Source: an uncultured Prevotellaceae bacterium (GTDB lineage: Bacteria; Bacteroidota; Bacteroidia; Bacteroidales; Muribaculaceae). Taken from it: a stretch of DNA of 10,737 nt. A program made the position numbers and the translations under genes. Below the pieces are notes generated by a model. That model saw nothing but the letters and a program-made list of their open reading frames with translations. It did not search any database and had not been told where the DNA came from. Within the stretch, counting starts at the first letter, position 1. Each line of letters begins with the position of its first letter. The stretch covers positions 1 through 10,737 of the forward strand of contig CALDIG010000131.1 in NCBI GenBank assembly GCA_937904375.1, given 5' to 3'. Below, piece by piece: positions 1 to 6,043 of this stretch.

Positions 1-245
1 TTGAAAATCAAGCGATTGTTGGTCACCACATATTGCCTGCCGCCATAAAACGAAATACCCCAGCACAGAGCAACGAGCAAACCCACACCGCAGATGCAGG
101 CGTTTATCCACGCATCAGCGGGGATAAAAAACGCGCAAAACGACAAGAGCGCCAAAATCACCGGCCCAGTATAAATGATGCCATGCTGCTTCGCCTCATA
201 AGCAACAAACTCCCCACTCATCAAGTTCTTTTGAATATATCCCAT
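1..245 (-). CDS. Bacterial PH-domain (DUF304/YdbS-like) membrane protein, 5' part
   Basis: The gene starts at ATG 245-243 and runs off the left edge, so only 81 residues are visible. After a short N-terminal stretch (MGYIQKNLMSGEFVAYEAKQ) come two hydrophobic segments at about residues 22-41 and 47-66. They are followed by GRQYVVTNNRLIF, which matches the YxVTNxRvi signature at the start of the bacterial PH domain (bPH/DUF304 family). Family members are small inner-membrane proteins with two membrane segments and a cytoplasmic PH-like fold; their roles are mostly unknown. The fit of spacing and motif makes the family call fairly safe despite truncation. There is no Shine-Dalgarno, which is usual in Bacteroidota. 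A promoter lies just upstream at 275-305, so the gene probably has a leader of about 20 nt and is transcribed independently of the broken gene behind it. Confidence 0.8.
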   Translation of the reverse strand, partial: MGYIQKNLMSGEFVAYEAKQHGIIYTGPVILALLSFCAFFIPADAWINACICGVGLLVALCWGISFYGGRQYVVTNNRLIF

Positions 246-274
246 AGCTTTAATAATTATTTATAATTACGTCG

Positions 275-305
275 CAAAGTTAGATAAAAAAAACGATAAT
301 TACAA
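275..305 (-). promoter_or_regulatory. Bacteroidota-type promoter for the PH-domain gene
   Basis: On the minus strand, TTG (305-303) is followed by a 20-nt spacer and TAACTTTG (282-275), a match to the TAnnTTTG -7 box of Bacteroidota. The predicted start of transcription is near 268, about 22 nt before the ATG at 245. Confidence 0.6.
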
Positions 306-338
306 TTAAACAGTTCCTTAATGGGCGAAACACTTGTA

Positions 339-919
339 TCATGCGTCAATCTCAATGCCACCTTGCTTGCCACAGATGTAGCTGATGGGATGTTCAATGC
401 CCTGGTGCAGCACGCCATTAAGAACCAATGGCTGACCCGGGACGAACCCCTGGCACTTGAACGTATCGCCCACGGCGAGCTTGGCATTGCGAGAGTCCAT
501 CACCACCCACTCGTTGTTGCCACGGTACTCAATTGTCACCACTCGCCCTGGATGCCACCGCAGGGTGAGGCGGGCTCCAGCTTGCAAGGTGTCGCTGTCG
601 ATATAATGAGAGTCAAAGATTTGCGACGCTGCTGTGTTACTCAGGTTACGGCAAAAGTCGTCCCAGTCGCGGTGCCCAGCATAGCGAGCCAGCACGTTGA
701 GAGTGAAGCGGCGGCTTGTGCGATAGCCATCGAGGTAGCCCCACAATCGCTTTAGAGTATTAGGTGAGATCGCTCACCAGTGGCATCGGCAACAACCTGT
801 GCCACCACGTCAAAGTCGCTTGGCAACCGCATGGTGCGCCCCGCCACATCTTCCACTTGCTTCCTGAGGGCATTAAGCGCCTCTTCCACCTCGGCTACAA
901 TTATAGTTTCTTTTACCAT
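339..919 (-). pseudogene. TLKRLWGY-type regulator-like gene, broken by a 1-bp deletion
   Basis: Two minus-strand frames join into one protein. Frame one starts at ATG 919 (MVKETIIVAEVEEALNALRK...), carries a helical N-terminus to ...VVADATGER, then leaves frame near position 770 and stops at 754-752. Frame two continues with ISPNTLKRLWGYLDGY, then FTLNVLARYAGHRDWDDFC, and a beta-rich C-terminal half ending at the TGA at 339-341. The span is 581 nt, one short of 194 codons, as expected for a single missing base between GAGCG and ATC. TLKRLWGY...DWDDFC is a recurring pattern in Bacteroidales proteins with a helix-turn-helix-like front part; a regulatory role is inferred. The upstream promoter is intact, so either the break is recent or it is a sequencing error. 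No slippery heptamer is visible at the junction. Without the first frame, a TTG at 746 could start only the C-terminal 135 residues. Confidence 0.75.
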
Positions 920-973
920 GTTTCACCTATCAATTAAGAGTTATTAGATTAGAACTTGACCTTTTCTCAACTG

Positions 974-1003
974 CAAAGTTACAACAATTCTCTCATTTCA
1001 CAA
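974..1003 (-). promoter_or_regulatory. Bacteroidota-type promoter for the frameshifted regulator
   Basis: On the minus strand, TTG (1003-1001, part of GTTGTTG) is followed by a 19-nt spacer and TAACTTTG (981-974). Transcription would start near 967, leaving a leader of about 48 nt before the ATG at 919. It uses the same -7 octamer as the promoter at 275-282. Confidence 0.65.
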
Positions 1004-1152
1004 CAACTTCTTGAATAAGGACTCGAAAGGATAAGGTTTTTACACTGAAAAAGCATTATTTTGCATCAGTGACCACGAGATGCTGCTGCAGGCAACCATA
1101 ATTAATAATGATTAATAATGATGAGTGGCAGCTCACACTATTGGGCAAATTG

Positions 1153-1184
1153 TTTGTAAGTTTAGAAATCTTTTCTTAACTTTG
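1153..1184 (+). promoter_or_regulatory. Bacteroidota-type promoter with no clear gene behind it
   Basis: TTTG (1153-1156), a 20-nt spacer and TAACTTTG (1177-1184) form a near-consensus plus-strand promoter. Transcription should begin near 1191. No recognisable protein gene follows for more than 350 nt. It may drive a short RNA, serve the cassette downstream, or be left over from a lost gene. Confidence 0.6.
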
Positions 1185-1190
1185 TCGCGG

Positions 1191-1390
1191 TGGACAAAAA
1201 CATCAGTGCCAAGAGTGGCACACCCACCAACCTTACATTTTCCCAGGAAGCGTTTAGCTCCGTTCCACGGCTTGTGAATCTGGACAATTCATTAGGTGAC
1301 ACGGAATGAGAAACTAACGCCACCAGTTCTTGCATGGCATGTCATCCCAGCGATGACTCAACCATAGCATAGAGGTGTGAGCTGTTTTTT
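1191..1390 (+). ncRNA. Candidate short untranslated transcript (promoter to T-run)
   Basis: A good promoter ends at 1184 and a possible weak intrinsic terminator lies at 1358-1390: CTCAACC pairs with GGTgTGAG (one bulged G, loop of about 10 nt), followed by CTG and TTTTTT. In between there is no convincing gene, so a transcript of about 200 nt is possible. It matches no RNA family that I recognise, and the terminator stem is short. This is a weak call, based only on promoter plus T-run. Confidence 0.2.
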
Positions 1391-1504
1391 CTCGTGGTCA
1401 CCAGGCAGTCCAGAGCCCCAAGCCCACGACGCAAAAAACATGCTTGCACCTTTTTGTGTTGTTGTGGAAAGTGGCACAGGATGCCAATCGCACCTAAATA
1501 AAAC

Positions 1505-1546
1505 AGAGACCGCCGAAACGCTTGAAAGGGAGTAGGCAATGGAAAT
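1505..1546 (+). repeat. 42-bp direct repeat, left copy
   Basis: The 42 nt are identical to 4269-4310 in the same orientation, 2764 bp away. Inside, one frame reads ETAETLERE then TAG, and a purine-rich AAGGGAG sits 6 nt before an ATG (1539). The repeat therefore resembles a gene junction: the end of one frame, a ribosome-binding-like site, and the start of the next. From this ATG runs a seven-codon frame (MEIMLKP) whose TGA overlaps the ATG at 1559. Confidence 0.9.
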
Positions 1547-1558
1547 AATGTTAAAACC

Positions 1559-1825
1559 ATGAGCAAGTATTTGATTGAAGGCAAAAAAGCCCTGAGGGCG
1601 TCAATTGATGGACGCAGTTTGGAAATGACAACCAGTTACCCAAATAATGGCGGCAACTGGAGCAGAATGTACACCCTAAATAGCGGGGATGGAAAAATTG
1701 AAGAGATTTTCCGCATCAATTCTACTCAAATCAATGTCATTACCGACAAGAAACGATTGCAATTCTATTATAGTTCGTCGCCAAATGACACATCCTGCAA
1801 TTATCAAAGCAGCTATGGGCTATAA
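1559..1825 (+). CDS. Small hypothetical protein at the cassette's left edge
   Basis: An 88-residue frame of unknown function. It is polar and probably beta-rich, with many Ser, Asn, Thr and Tyr, and has no signal peptide, membrane segment or known motif (core: RSLEMTTSYPNNGGNWSRMY). The ATG at 1559 overlaps the TGA of a seven-codon frame that begins inside the 42-bp repeat and has AAGGGAG before it, which would allow coupled translation. It could equally be the surviving C-terminal piece of a larger protein cut by the rearrangement that placed the repeat. A hairpin at 1842-1883 follows and may end its transcript. Confidence 0.4.
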   Translation: MSKYLIEGKKALRASIDGRSLEMTTSYPNNGGNWSRMYTLNSGDGKIEEIFRINSTQINVITDKKRLQFYYSSSPNDTSCNYQSSYGL

Positions 1826-1841
1826 TTACTATTTTGAGAAT

Positions 1842-1883
1842 GGTTGTGTCAAAAAATAGAGAATCTTCATTTTTGGCACAACC
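1842..1883. repeat. 14-bp inverted repeat, hairpin or small element remnant
   Basis: GGTTGTGTCAAAAA (1842-1855) and TTTTTGGCACAACC (1870-1883) pair over 14 positions with a single G-T wobble and a 14-nt loop. As RNA this is a stable hairpin between the small ORF and the gene at 1926. There is no U-tract after it, so it is not a classic terminator. The arms also resemble insertion-sequence ends, so an excision scar is possible. Confidence 0.6.
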
Positions 1884-1925
1884 TTTACATGATTTCATTA
1901 AACATTCAATAAAAAACAAAATACT

Positions 1926-2633
1926 ATGGAATTTAAATTATGTGAAACAATATCTTCTTATATCAAAAATCCAAAAAACAAAGTTCTGGTTATCAGTGAT
2001 CCTGATACTAGTGTGGCACGAAAACTTGTTGAAAAATATTGTAAAAAATATGGTCTGAAGAAATCATACGATTTACAAGGTGTTTCATTTGAAAAGATTC
2101 AAATCCCATATCCGATTTCAGATAATACTAAACGTTTGTTTGCCGAAGGTGATATTCTCATTTCTGATTTTGTATCAGAATGGTCAAAAGACAGATTTGA
2201 TGAAATAATGGATGAGGCATTAAAATGCAGGCAAGAGCTAAAAAAACCATTAATTTTAATTGGATGGTTTGACGAAAATCAGGTCAACAAGTTTGTTGAG
2301 GAAGGCAAAGTAATTGCAGATACCGTCAATTATGATGTGTGGATGCAATGGGCAAAAAAGCCAAATGAAAAAGGGAAAAGCAACATCCACTCATGGGTGA
2401 TATCTTTTCTTGAAAAACATCCCGAATATTGGTTTATACAAACTAACAACGTCATTCAAATTCATCCTACGACTTGGAATGGTGTCTCTGCTTCATTGCT
2501 TAATCTTCGTGAATTAGATGAAAAAGAAGAACTAACTATAGATAAAATCCGCCAGATAGCTGCTCCCCACATCGGGCATCCAATGGCAGATATCTTTGCT
2601 GAATATGTACAAGAACTGAAAAACACCAATTGA
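1926..2633 (+). CDS. Degenerate MoxR/AAA+-like protein lacking Walker A
   Basis: A 235-residue soluble protein. Its middle and C-terminal parts recall the region after Walker B in MoxR-type AAA+ ATPases: a hydrophobic strand KKPLILIGWFDEN (107-118), then NYDVWMQWAKKP (135-146), HSWVISFLEKHPEYW (155-169) and PTTWNGVSASLL (181-192). These line up with the family pattern D-W-x-x-W-A, V-I-x-F-L-x-x-x-P-E, and P-T-x-x-W-x-x-V-S. Where the P-loop should be, KVLVISDPDTSVARKLVEKY (19-38) keeps a strand-turn-helix rhythm but has no GKS/T, so nucleotide hydrolysis is unlikely. The MoxR link is from remembered patterns and is tentative. The gene is visibly AT-rich compared with the etf genes. It leads the cassette; the next gene starts 58 nt after its stop. 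It could be an adaptor or regulatory subunit. Confidence 0.7.
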   Translation: MEFKLCETISSYIKNPKNKVLVISDPDTSVARKLVEKYCKKYGLKKSYDLQGVSFEKIQIPYPISDNTKRLFAEGDILISDFVSEWSKDRFDEIMDEALKCRQELKKPLILIGWFDENQVNKFVEEGKVIADTVNYDVWMQWAKKPNEKGKSNIHSWVISFLEKHPEYWFIQTNNVIQIHPTTWNGVSASLLNLRELDEKEELTIDKIRQIAAPHIGHPMADIFAEYVQELKNTN

Positions 2634-2691
2634 AGAATAATACCAACGAAGTAGGCGATTTATATATAGAAATCATTTAAATTCTATATTT

Positions 2692-3303
2692 ATGTGGCCC
2701 ATAATTTATGGATTATTAACGGCAGGAGCAATTATTGCGATAATTGCTATAGCGGGAATGATTATCTATTTAATAGGAATAGTCATCTTCATTATTTTGT
2801 TCAAGATTTATGAGGCATACGAGGACTATAGTTTAGATATTGCAAATGGCAGAAAAAAAGAACCCGAATGGATTATAAAACTGAAAAATAAACTAAAGAG
2901 CAACCAAAAGATTCTCAAAATTGGTGGTGCTGTAGCTCTTTTGGTATTACTGTTATACGTTATTTTGCCCGATAAGGATGATTTGTCAAAAGAACAAAAC
3001 ATAGAAATAGTGGCCAATCAAGATGATTCAAAAACTGGCAAAGTGATTGATAAAGACTCCAAAGCCAATGAAGGTGAAATGGCAAAAGCAAGTGACAGAC
3101 CTATAATGGTTGAGGTTAAACACGACGCAGAAATATATGATACCAAGACACCCGAAGAATCCAATCAGATATATAGAGTAGCTAAAGGTGACAACTATAA
3201 GGTGATTGCTGATGCTGGAGATTATTATATAATTGGCATTGAGGATATATATGGACTAACAAATATGGCTTATATAAAGAAATCTTATGTAGCTTTAAAA
3301 TAA
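2692..3303 (+). CDS. Membrane protein with C-terminal SH3-like domain
   Basis: 203 residues. Residues 3-38 are almost continuously hydrophobic (one long membrane segment or a tight pair). A charged, Lys-rich stretch follows (39-73), then a clear membrane segment at 74-92. After a polar Asp/Lys/Ser-rich linker (93-135) comes a compact domain at 136-203, with MVEVKHDAEIYD, YRVAKGDNYKVIADAGDYY and a closing AYIKKSYVALK. This is the usual shape of a bacterial SH3-like (SH3b) fold. The linker and domain lie on the same side of the membrane, probably outside the cytoplasm, but the topology depends on whether the first stretch crosses once or twice. SH3b domains often bind cell-wall peptides; this use is inferred. 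It is AT-rich, starts 58 nt after the MoxR-like gene and ends 6 nt before the next gene, so the three are probably one transcript. Confidence 0.7.
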   Translation: MWPIIYGLLTAGAIIAIIAIAGMIIYLIGIVIFIILFKIYEAYEDYSLDIANGRKKEPEWIIKLKNKLKSNQKILKIGGAVALLVLLLYVILPDKDDLSKEQNIEIVANQDDSKTGKVIDKDSKANEGEMAKASDRPIMVEVKHDAEIYDTKTPEESNQIYRVAKGDNYKVIADAGDYYIIGIEDIYGLTNMAYIKKSYVALK

Positions 3304-3309
3304 ATATCT

Positions 3310-4257
3310 ATGACACTAAAAGAATTAAAAGAGATAATTAAAGGTAAGCGCATTGACCGCGTTGCTGGATTTTGTAATAGCTATGAGCAGATGTTTGACC
3401 GCTGCTGCATTGATGAGTCTAGAAGCGATTCAGTTGTGATTGACACATTCGAATTCGAGGATGAGCATGACCCACGCTTCATTCCTGTTTCAGAGGCAAT
3501 GGCCAAATTGCTGGAAATGAGCGCCAAGCATGACGATGACCGTGTCATGATGACGGGCTTTGACAATAATGTTTCCAACGAAGTACTCTTTCGCAACGTG
3601 AGTTGCGCCAAGCTCATACCATCGGCTGAAGGTAATGCTGGCTTGTGCCTGCTAGGTCGCGAGCCTTTGAGGTTCATCGACGATGTTGATGACGATGAAT
3701 TTCTCTATTATGAACGTGTGTATCATGTGAAATTTATCATTGAAGACCCCAAGGCCCAGAATCTGAACGAGAAGTTCATGGATTTTATCTATGCCAACTG
3801 CAATTGGCCTCATTCTTGCAAGCGACTCGACGAGGACGCGATGTATTTCTTCTATGGCGATGATGCCACTTTCTTATCATTTGTCACCGATGAAGGCACT
3901 AGCGCCAATCTTATTGCTCTGATTGCGGGCGCTTTTGATGGTGCCTATTTCACCCGCACGCCACTAACACCTGATTCCGAGGTGGAACGCTTGAGCAACG
4001 ACCGTAATGGCAAGTACTTTGGCCCTTGCCAGGCTGTGGTATATCCGGCATATATCCCCGATGATAACGCTCCACACTTAACAGTGATTGCCACCGCAGC
4101 CTGCTACGCCAAGGAGTGCGCCAGCAAGGATGAAATGGAGCAATTTATTGCCAGTCTAAACCCCGATGAGGCTGTGGGCGACCTAGTGCGCCGCGTCACC
4201 ACACGCTACATCGACGACCCAATTGACTTAATTATTGAAGCGATAACAATCCAATAA
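3310..4257 (+). CDS. Acidic soluble protein of unknown function
   Basis: I do not recognise the family of this 315-residue protein. It has no signal peptide or membrane segment. It is strongly acidic, with clusters such as FEFEDEHDP (48-56) and FIDDVDDDE (122-130), and has about eight cysteines, including RCC (31-33) and two more at 266 and 270. The C-terminal half (about 235-300) has alternating hydrophobic strands, CQAVVYPAYIP and HLTVIATAACYA. It starts 6 nt after the membrane gene, so co-transcription is likely. Its base composition is less AT-rich than the two genes before it, which suggests the cassette was assembled from different sources. The downstream 42-bp repeat begins 12 nt after the stop, and the ETAETLERE frame of the repeat is in phase with this gene beyond its TAA. 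An immunity or partner role is possible but unsupported. Confidence 0.7.
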   Translation: MTLKELKEIIKGKRIDRVAGFCNSYEQMFDRCCIDESRSDSVVIDTFEFEDEHDPRFIPVSEAMAKLLEMSAKHDDDRVMMTGFDNNVSNEVLFRNVSCAKLIPSAEGNAGLCLLGREPLRFIDDVDDDEFLYYERVYHVKFIIEDPKAQNLNEKFMDFIYANCNWPHSCKRLDEDAMYFFYGDDATFLSFVTDEGTSANLIALIAGAFDGAYFTRTPLTPDSEVERLSNDRNGKYFGPCQAVVYPAYIPDDNAPHLTVIATAACYAKECASKDEMEQFIASLNPDEAVGDLVRRVTTRYIDDPIDLIIEAITIQ

Positions 4258-4268
4258 AAAAACATACA

Positions 4269-4310
4269 AGAGACCGCCGAAACGCTTGAAAGGGAGTAGG
4301 CAATGGAAAT
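4269..4310 (+). repeat. 42-bp direct repeat, right copy
   Basis: Identical to 1505-1546 and in the same orientation; it closes the cassette. Here the internal ATG (4303) reads only MEI before a TAA, so no gene follows. The sequences outside the two copies differ on both sides, which fixes the repeat borders to within a base. Confidence 0.9.
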
Positions 4311-4360
4311 TTAAAATTAACGTGAGTTCGATAAAAAATAAATAGCTGTATATCAGGGCG

Positions 4361-4440
4361 TTCCTCTAAGACAAGGAGCTATTGCGGAGCGACCCAAAGG
4401 AGTATGATAACTATCAAATGAGTGGGACATACTCCCCCCG
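4361..4440. repeat. Diverged palindromic repeat unit next to the MITE-like element
   Basis: TTCCTCTAAGA (4361-4371), GGAGTATGATAA (4399-4410) and the inverted CATACTCCCCCC (4428-4439) are worn versions of motifs found in the hairpin pair at 4474-4610. The motif order is the same, so this is a second, decayed copy of that palindromic unit. Confidence 0.6.
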
Positions 4441-4441
4441 C

Positions 4442-4642
4442 GAGGCTGTTGCAAAAGTGTGATAAAAGGTGCAGCTCCCCCTCTAAGATAGAGGGGGCTG
4501 GGGGGAGTATGATAATATTTACTTTGGCTTATTCTTCTGATTAACAACATCTTCTGTGTTGTCATACTCCTCCGCCCTTCGGGCACCTCCTCTATCTTAG
4601 AGGAGGAGTTCTCATTAGATTCAGAAGTTTTGCAACACCCTC
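4442..4642. mobile_element. 201-bp MITE-like element with 15-bp inverted ends
   Basis: GAGGCTGTTGCAAAA (4442-4456) is matched in inverse orientation at 4628-4642 (14 of 15 positions). The element carries no gene. The ends look like insertion-sequence termini, which suggests mobilisation in trans by a transposase encoded elsewhere. No clear target duplication flanks it. Its core is the hairpin pair at 4474-4610. The minus-strand frame across it is Pro/Arg-rich chance coding. Confidence 0.5.
4474..4610. repeat. Pair of inverted hairpin repeats (REP-like)
   Basis: The left hairpin has a 9-bp stem (4477-4485 with 4489-4497) and loop AGA. The right has a 9-bp stem (4586-4594 with 4598-4606) and loop TCT. 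A small GCCC-TTC-GGGC hairpin sits at 4574-4584. The two halves are inverted copies of one unit: each also has GGAGTATGA (left) or its complement TCATACTCC (right) facing inward. This is the structure of intergenic palindromic repeats that often occur in many copies per genome. Confidence 0.75.
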
Positions 4643-4728
4643 TTGCATGGTCTTAATTTCTAATCGTCTGAAAACATCCATACGACGCATTAATTGTTAA
4701 TAACTGTTTGATAAAATGATGGGAAAAG

Positions 4729-4759
4729 TTTGTTGAGAAAATATTTTTTCTTAATTTTG
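4729..4759 (+). promoter_or_regulatory. Strong Bacteroidota-type promoter for the ATPase-kinase run
   Basis: TTTG (4729-4732), a 19-nt spacer and TAATTTTG (4752-4759) match the phylum consensus. Transcription would begin near 4766, just upstream of the 32-bp repeats, giving a leader of about 109 nt before the ATG at 4875. The same transcript could continue through both kinase genes. Confidence 0.7.
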
Positions 4760-4780
4760 CACTGAATTTTGATTAAAAAT

Positions 4781-4851
4781 CACAAGTGACACTTTGGATT
4801 TTAAAGAAAAATCACAAGTACTACTTGGGATTTTAAAGGAAATTCACAAGT
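4781..4851 (+). repeat. 32-bp tandem repeats in the ATPase leader
   Basis: CACAAGT recurs at exactly 4781, 4813 and 4845. Units 4781-4812 and 4813-4844 are similar throughout (shared GGATTTTAAAG), and a third is partial. Units contain small dyads such as AAGTG-AC-ACTT and CAAGT-act-ACTTG. The 32-nt period is not a multiple of three, so the repeat is kept as DNA or RNA and not as peptide. This argues that the leader is untranslated. It may be an operator or a leader RNA element. Confidence 0.7.
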
Positions 4852-4874
4852 ATAACACTATTAACCCACCGCTT

Positions 4875-6014
4875 ATGTTACCACGCATATTACAGTTAAA
4901 CAATGAGTTAGATGGCAGCATTTTCTTGTTTGGCGCACGCCAAACGGGCAAATCAACTATCTTGCGTCAGCAATTTGGCAAGGATTCTATCTATATCGAC
5001 TTGCTTGACAGCGAACTGAGGAGTCGATACAGTCGTCGGCCTGTGTTGCTTTATGAGATGCTTAAAGACAAGTGTGCTGGCACAATAGTTATCATTGACG
5101 AGATTCCCGAGGTGCCACATTTGCTCAATGAGGTGCATCGTTTGATTTCGGAACGAGGATTGTTATTCATCTTGTGTGGGTCAAGCGCGAGAAAACTAAA
5201 ACGCAAGGGACATAACACCCTGGGTGGTCGCGCTTTGCCTGTATTTCTTTACCCATTGGTTAGTGCCGAGATTCCTGTTTTTGATATTGACCGAGCGGTG
5301 CAATATGGTATGCTGCCGCCACATTATCTTGCCGAGAATCCTGCTCGGCACCTCTCGGCTTATATTGATGTGTATCTGAAAGAAGAAATCAAAGAAGAAG
5401 CTTTGGTGAGGAATTTAAATTCGTTCCAGCGTTTTCTTGAAGTGGCGGCAGTGACCGACGGTGAAATAGTGAACTATAACAACATTGCCCAGGAGTGTGG
5501 CGTGAGTGCGACGACTGTGAGTTCTTATTTCGACATATTGGAGGACACGTTGATAGGTTATCGCATTCCGGCTTATACTAAGGTGGTTAAGCGGAGAATA
5601 GTTCAAGCTCCTCGTTTCTATTATTTTGATGTGGGAATTGCTAATCATTTGCTGCATCGCAAGGAACTTGTGCGTGGCACTGTTGATTATGGTCATGCTT
5701 TTGAACATCTTGTCATTCAAGAGCTTGTGGCTTGGCTGCATTATAGCCATTCGGAGGAAAAACTATTCTACTGGCGAACTTATACCGGCTTAGAAGTAGA
5801 TGCCATTATAGGTGATGCTCGGGTAGCAATAGAGATAAAGTCGGTAGAAGAAGTGCTGCCACGGCATCTAAAAGGACTGAAAGCTTTTGGCGAAGAATAC
5901 CCTTCGAGCCGACGGATTGTGATCTCTCTTGACAGAATCAACCGCAAAGTGGGCAATATTGAATTTATCTATGTACTCGACTTTTTCAAACTGCTGTGGG
6001 ATGAAGGTCTATAA
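4875..6014 (+). CDS. DUF4143-type AAA ATPase with nuclease-like C-terminus
   Basis: 379 residues from ATG 4875. Walker A is GARQTGKST (20-28), Walker B IVIIDEI (71-77), and a sensor-like LFILCGSSARKL lies at 97-108. A GGR motif (117-119) and the linker YIDVYLKEEI (163-172) lead into a DUF4143 region with a winged-helix-like part (about 197-230, AQECGVSATTVSSYFDILED) and FYYFDVGIANHLL. The C-terminus has PD-(D/E)XK-like residues: E277, then WRTYTGLEVDAII with D309, and E320/K322 in VAIEIKS. The family (AAA_14 plus DUF4143) is common and multicopy in Bacteroidota; its job is unknown. An in-frame TTG at 4794 would add 27 residues, but these come from the 32-bp repeats, whose period breaks the frame, so I prefer the ATG. 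The pseudokinase gene starts 29 nt after the stop. Confidence 0.88.
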   Translation: MLPRILQLNNELDGSIFLFGARQTGKSTILRQQFGKDSIYIDLLDSELRSRYSRRPVLLYEMLKDKCAGTIVIIDEIPEVPHLLNEVHRLISERGLLFILCGSSARKLKRKGHNTLGGRALPVFLYPLVSAEIPVFDIDRAVQYGMLPPHYLAENPARHLSAYIDVYLKEEIKEEALVRNLNSFQRFLEVAAVTDGEIVNYNNIAQECGVSATTVSSYFDILEDTLIGYRIPAYTKVVKRRIVQAPRFYYFDVGIANHLLHRKELVRGTVDYGHAFEHLVIQELVAWLHYSHSEEKLFYWRTYTGLEVDAIIGDARVAIEIKSVEEVLPRHLKGLKAFGEEYPSSRRIVISLDRINRKVGNIEFIYVLDFFKLLWDEGL

Positions 6015-6043
6015 AAGGGATTTGATAAAAAAGCAGACGATTT

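Larger units (their letters stand above)
1004..1504. other. Gene-poor stretch between the broken regulator and the cassette
   Basis: I see no convincing protein gene here on either strand. The stretch contains a doubled ATTAATAATG near 1100-1120, a plus-strand promoter at 1153-1184, a small dyad GTCATC-n5-GATGAC at 1341-1357, and a T6 run at 1384-1390. A 39-codon plus-strand frame beginning GTG at 1190 (VDKNISAKSGTPTNLTF...) has no recognisable relatives and begins at the predicted transcription start; it could be the remnant of a lost gene. The minus-strand frame across 1342-1584 looks like chance. Confidence 0.4.

Noticed and set aside
752..775. Programmed ribosomal frameshift in the regulator-like gene
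   Set aside because: There is no slippery heptamer at the junction and no following stem or pseudoknot is evident; a plain one-base deletion explains the split.
1342..1584. Minus-strand 80-codon frame
   Set aside because: It runs through the 42-bp repeat and the start of the small plus-strand ORF, has no recognisable motif and no promoter.
1834..2058. Plus-strand 74-codon frame
   Set aside because: It overlaps the hairpin and the well-supported gene starting at 1926 in another frame; its translation is low-complexity Lys/Ile/Leu.
4353..4586. Minus-strand 77-codon frame
   Set aside because: It consists of the palindromic repeats and part of the MITE-like element read as protein.
4781..4851. 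CRISPR array
   Set aside because: The repeats are contiguous with a 32-bp period and have no unique spacers, and no cas gene is near.
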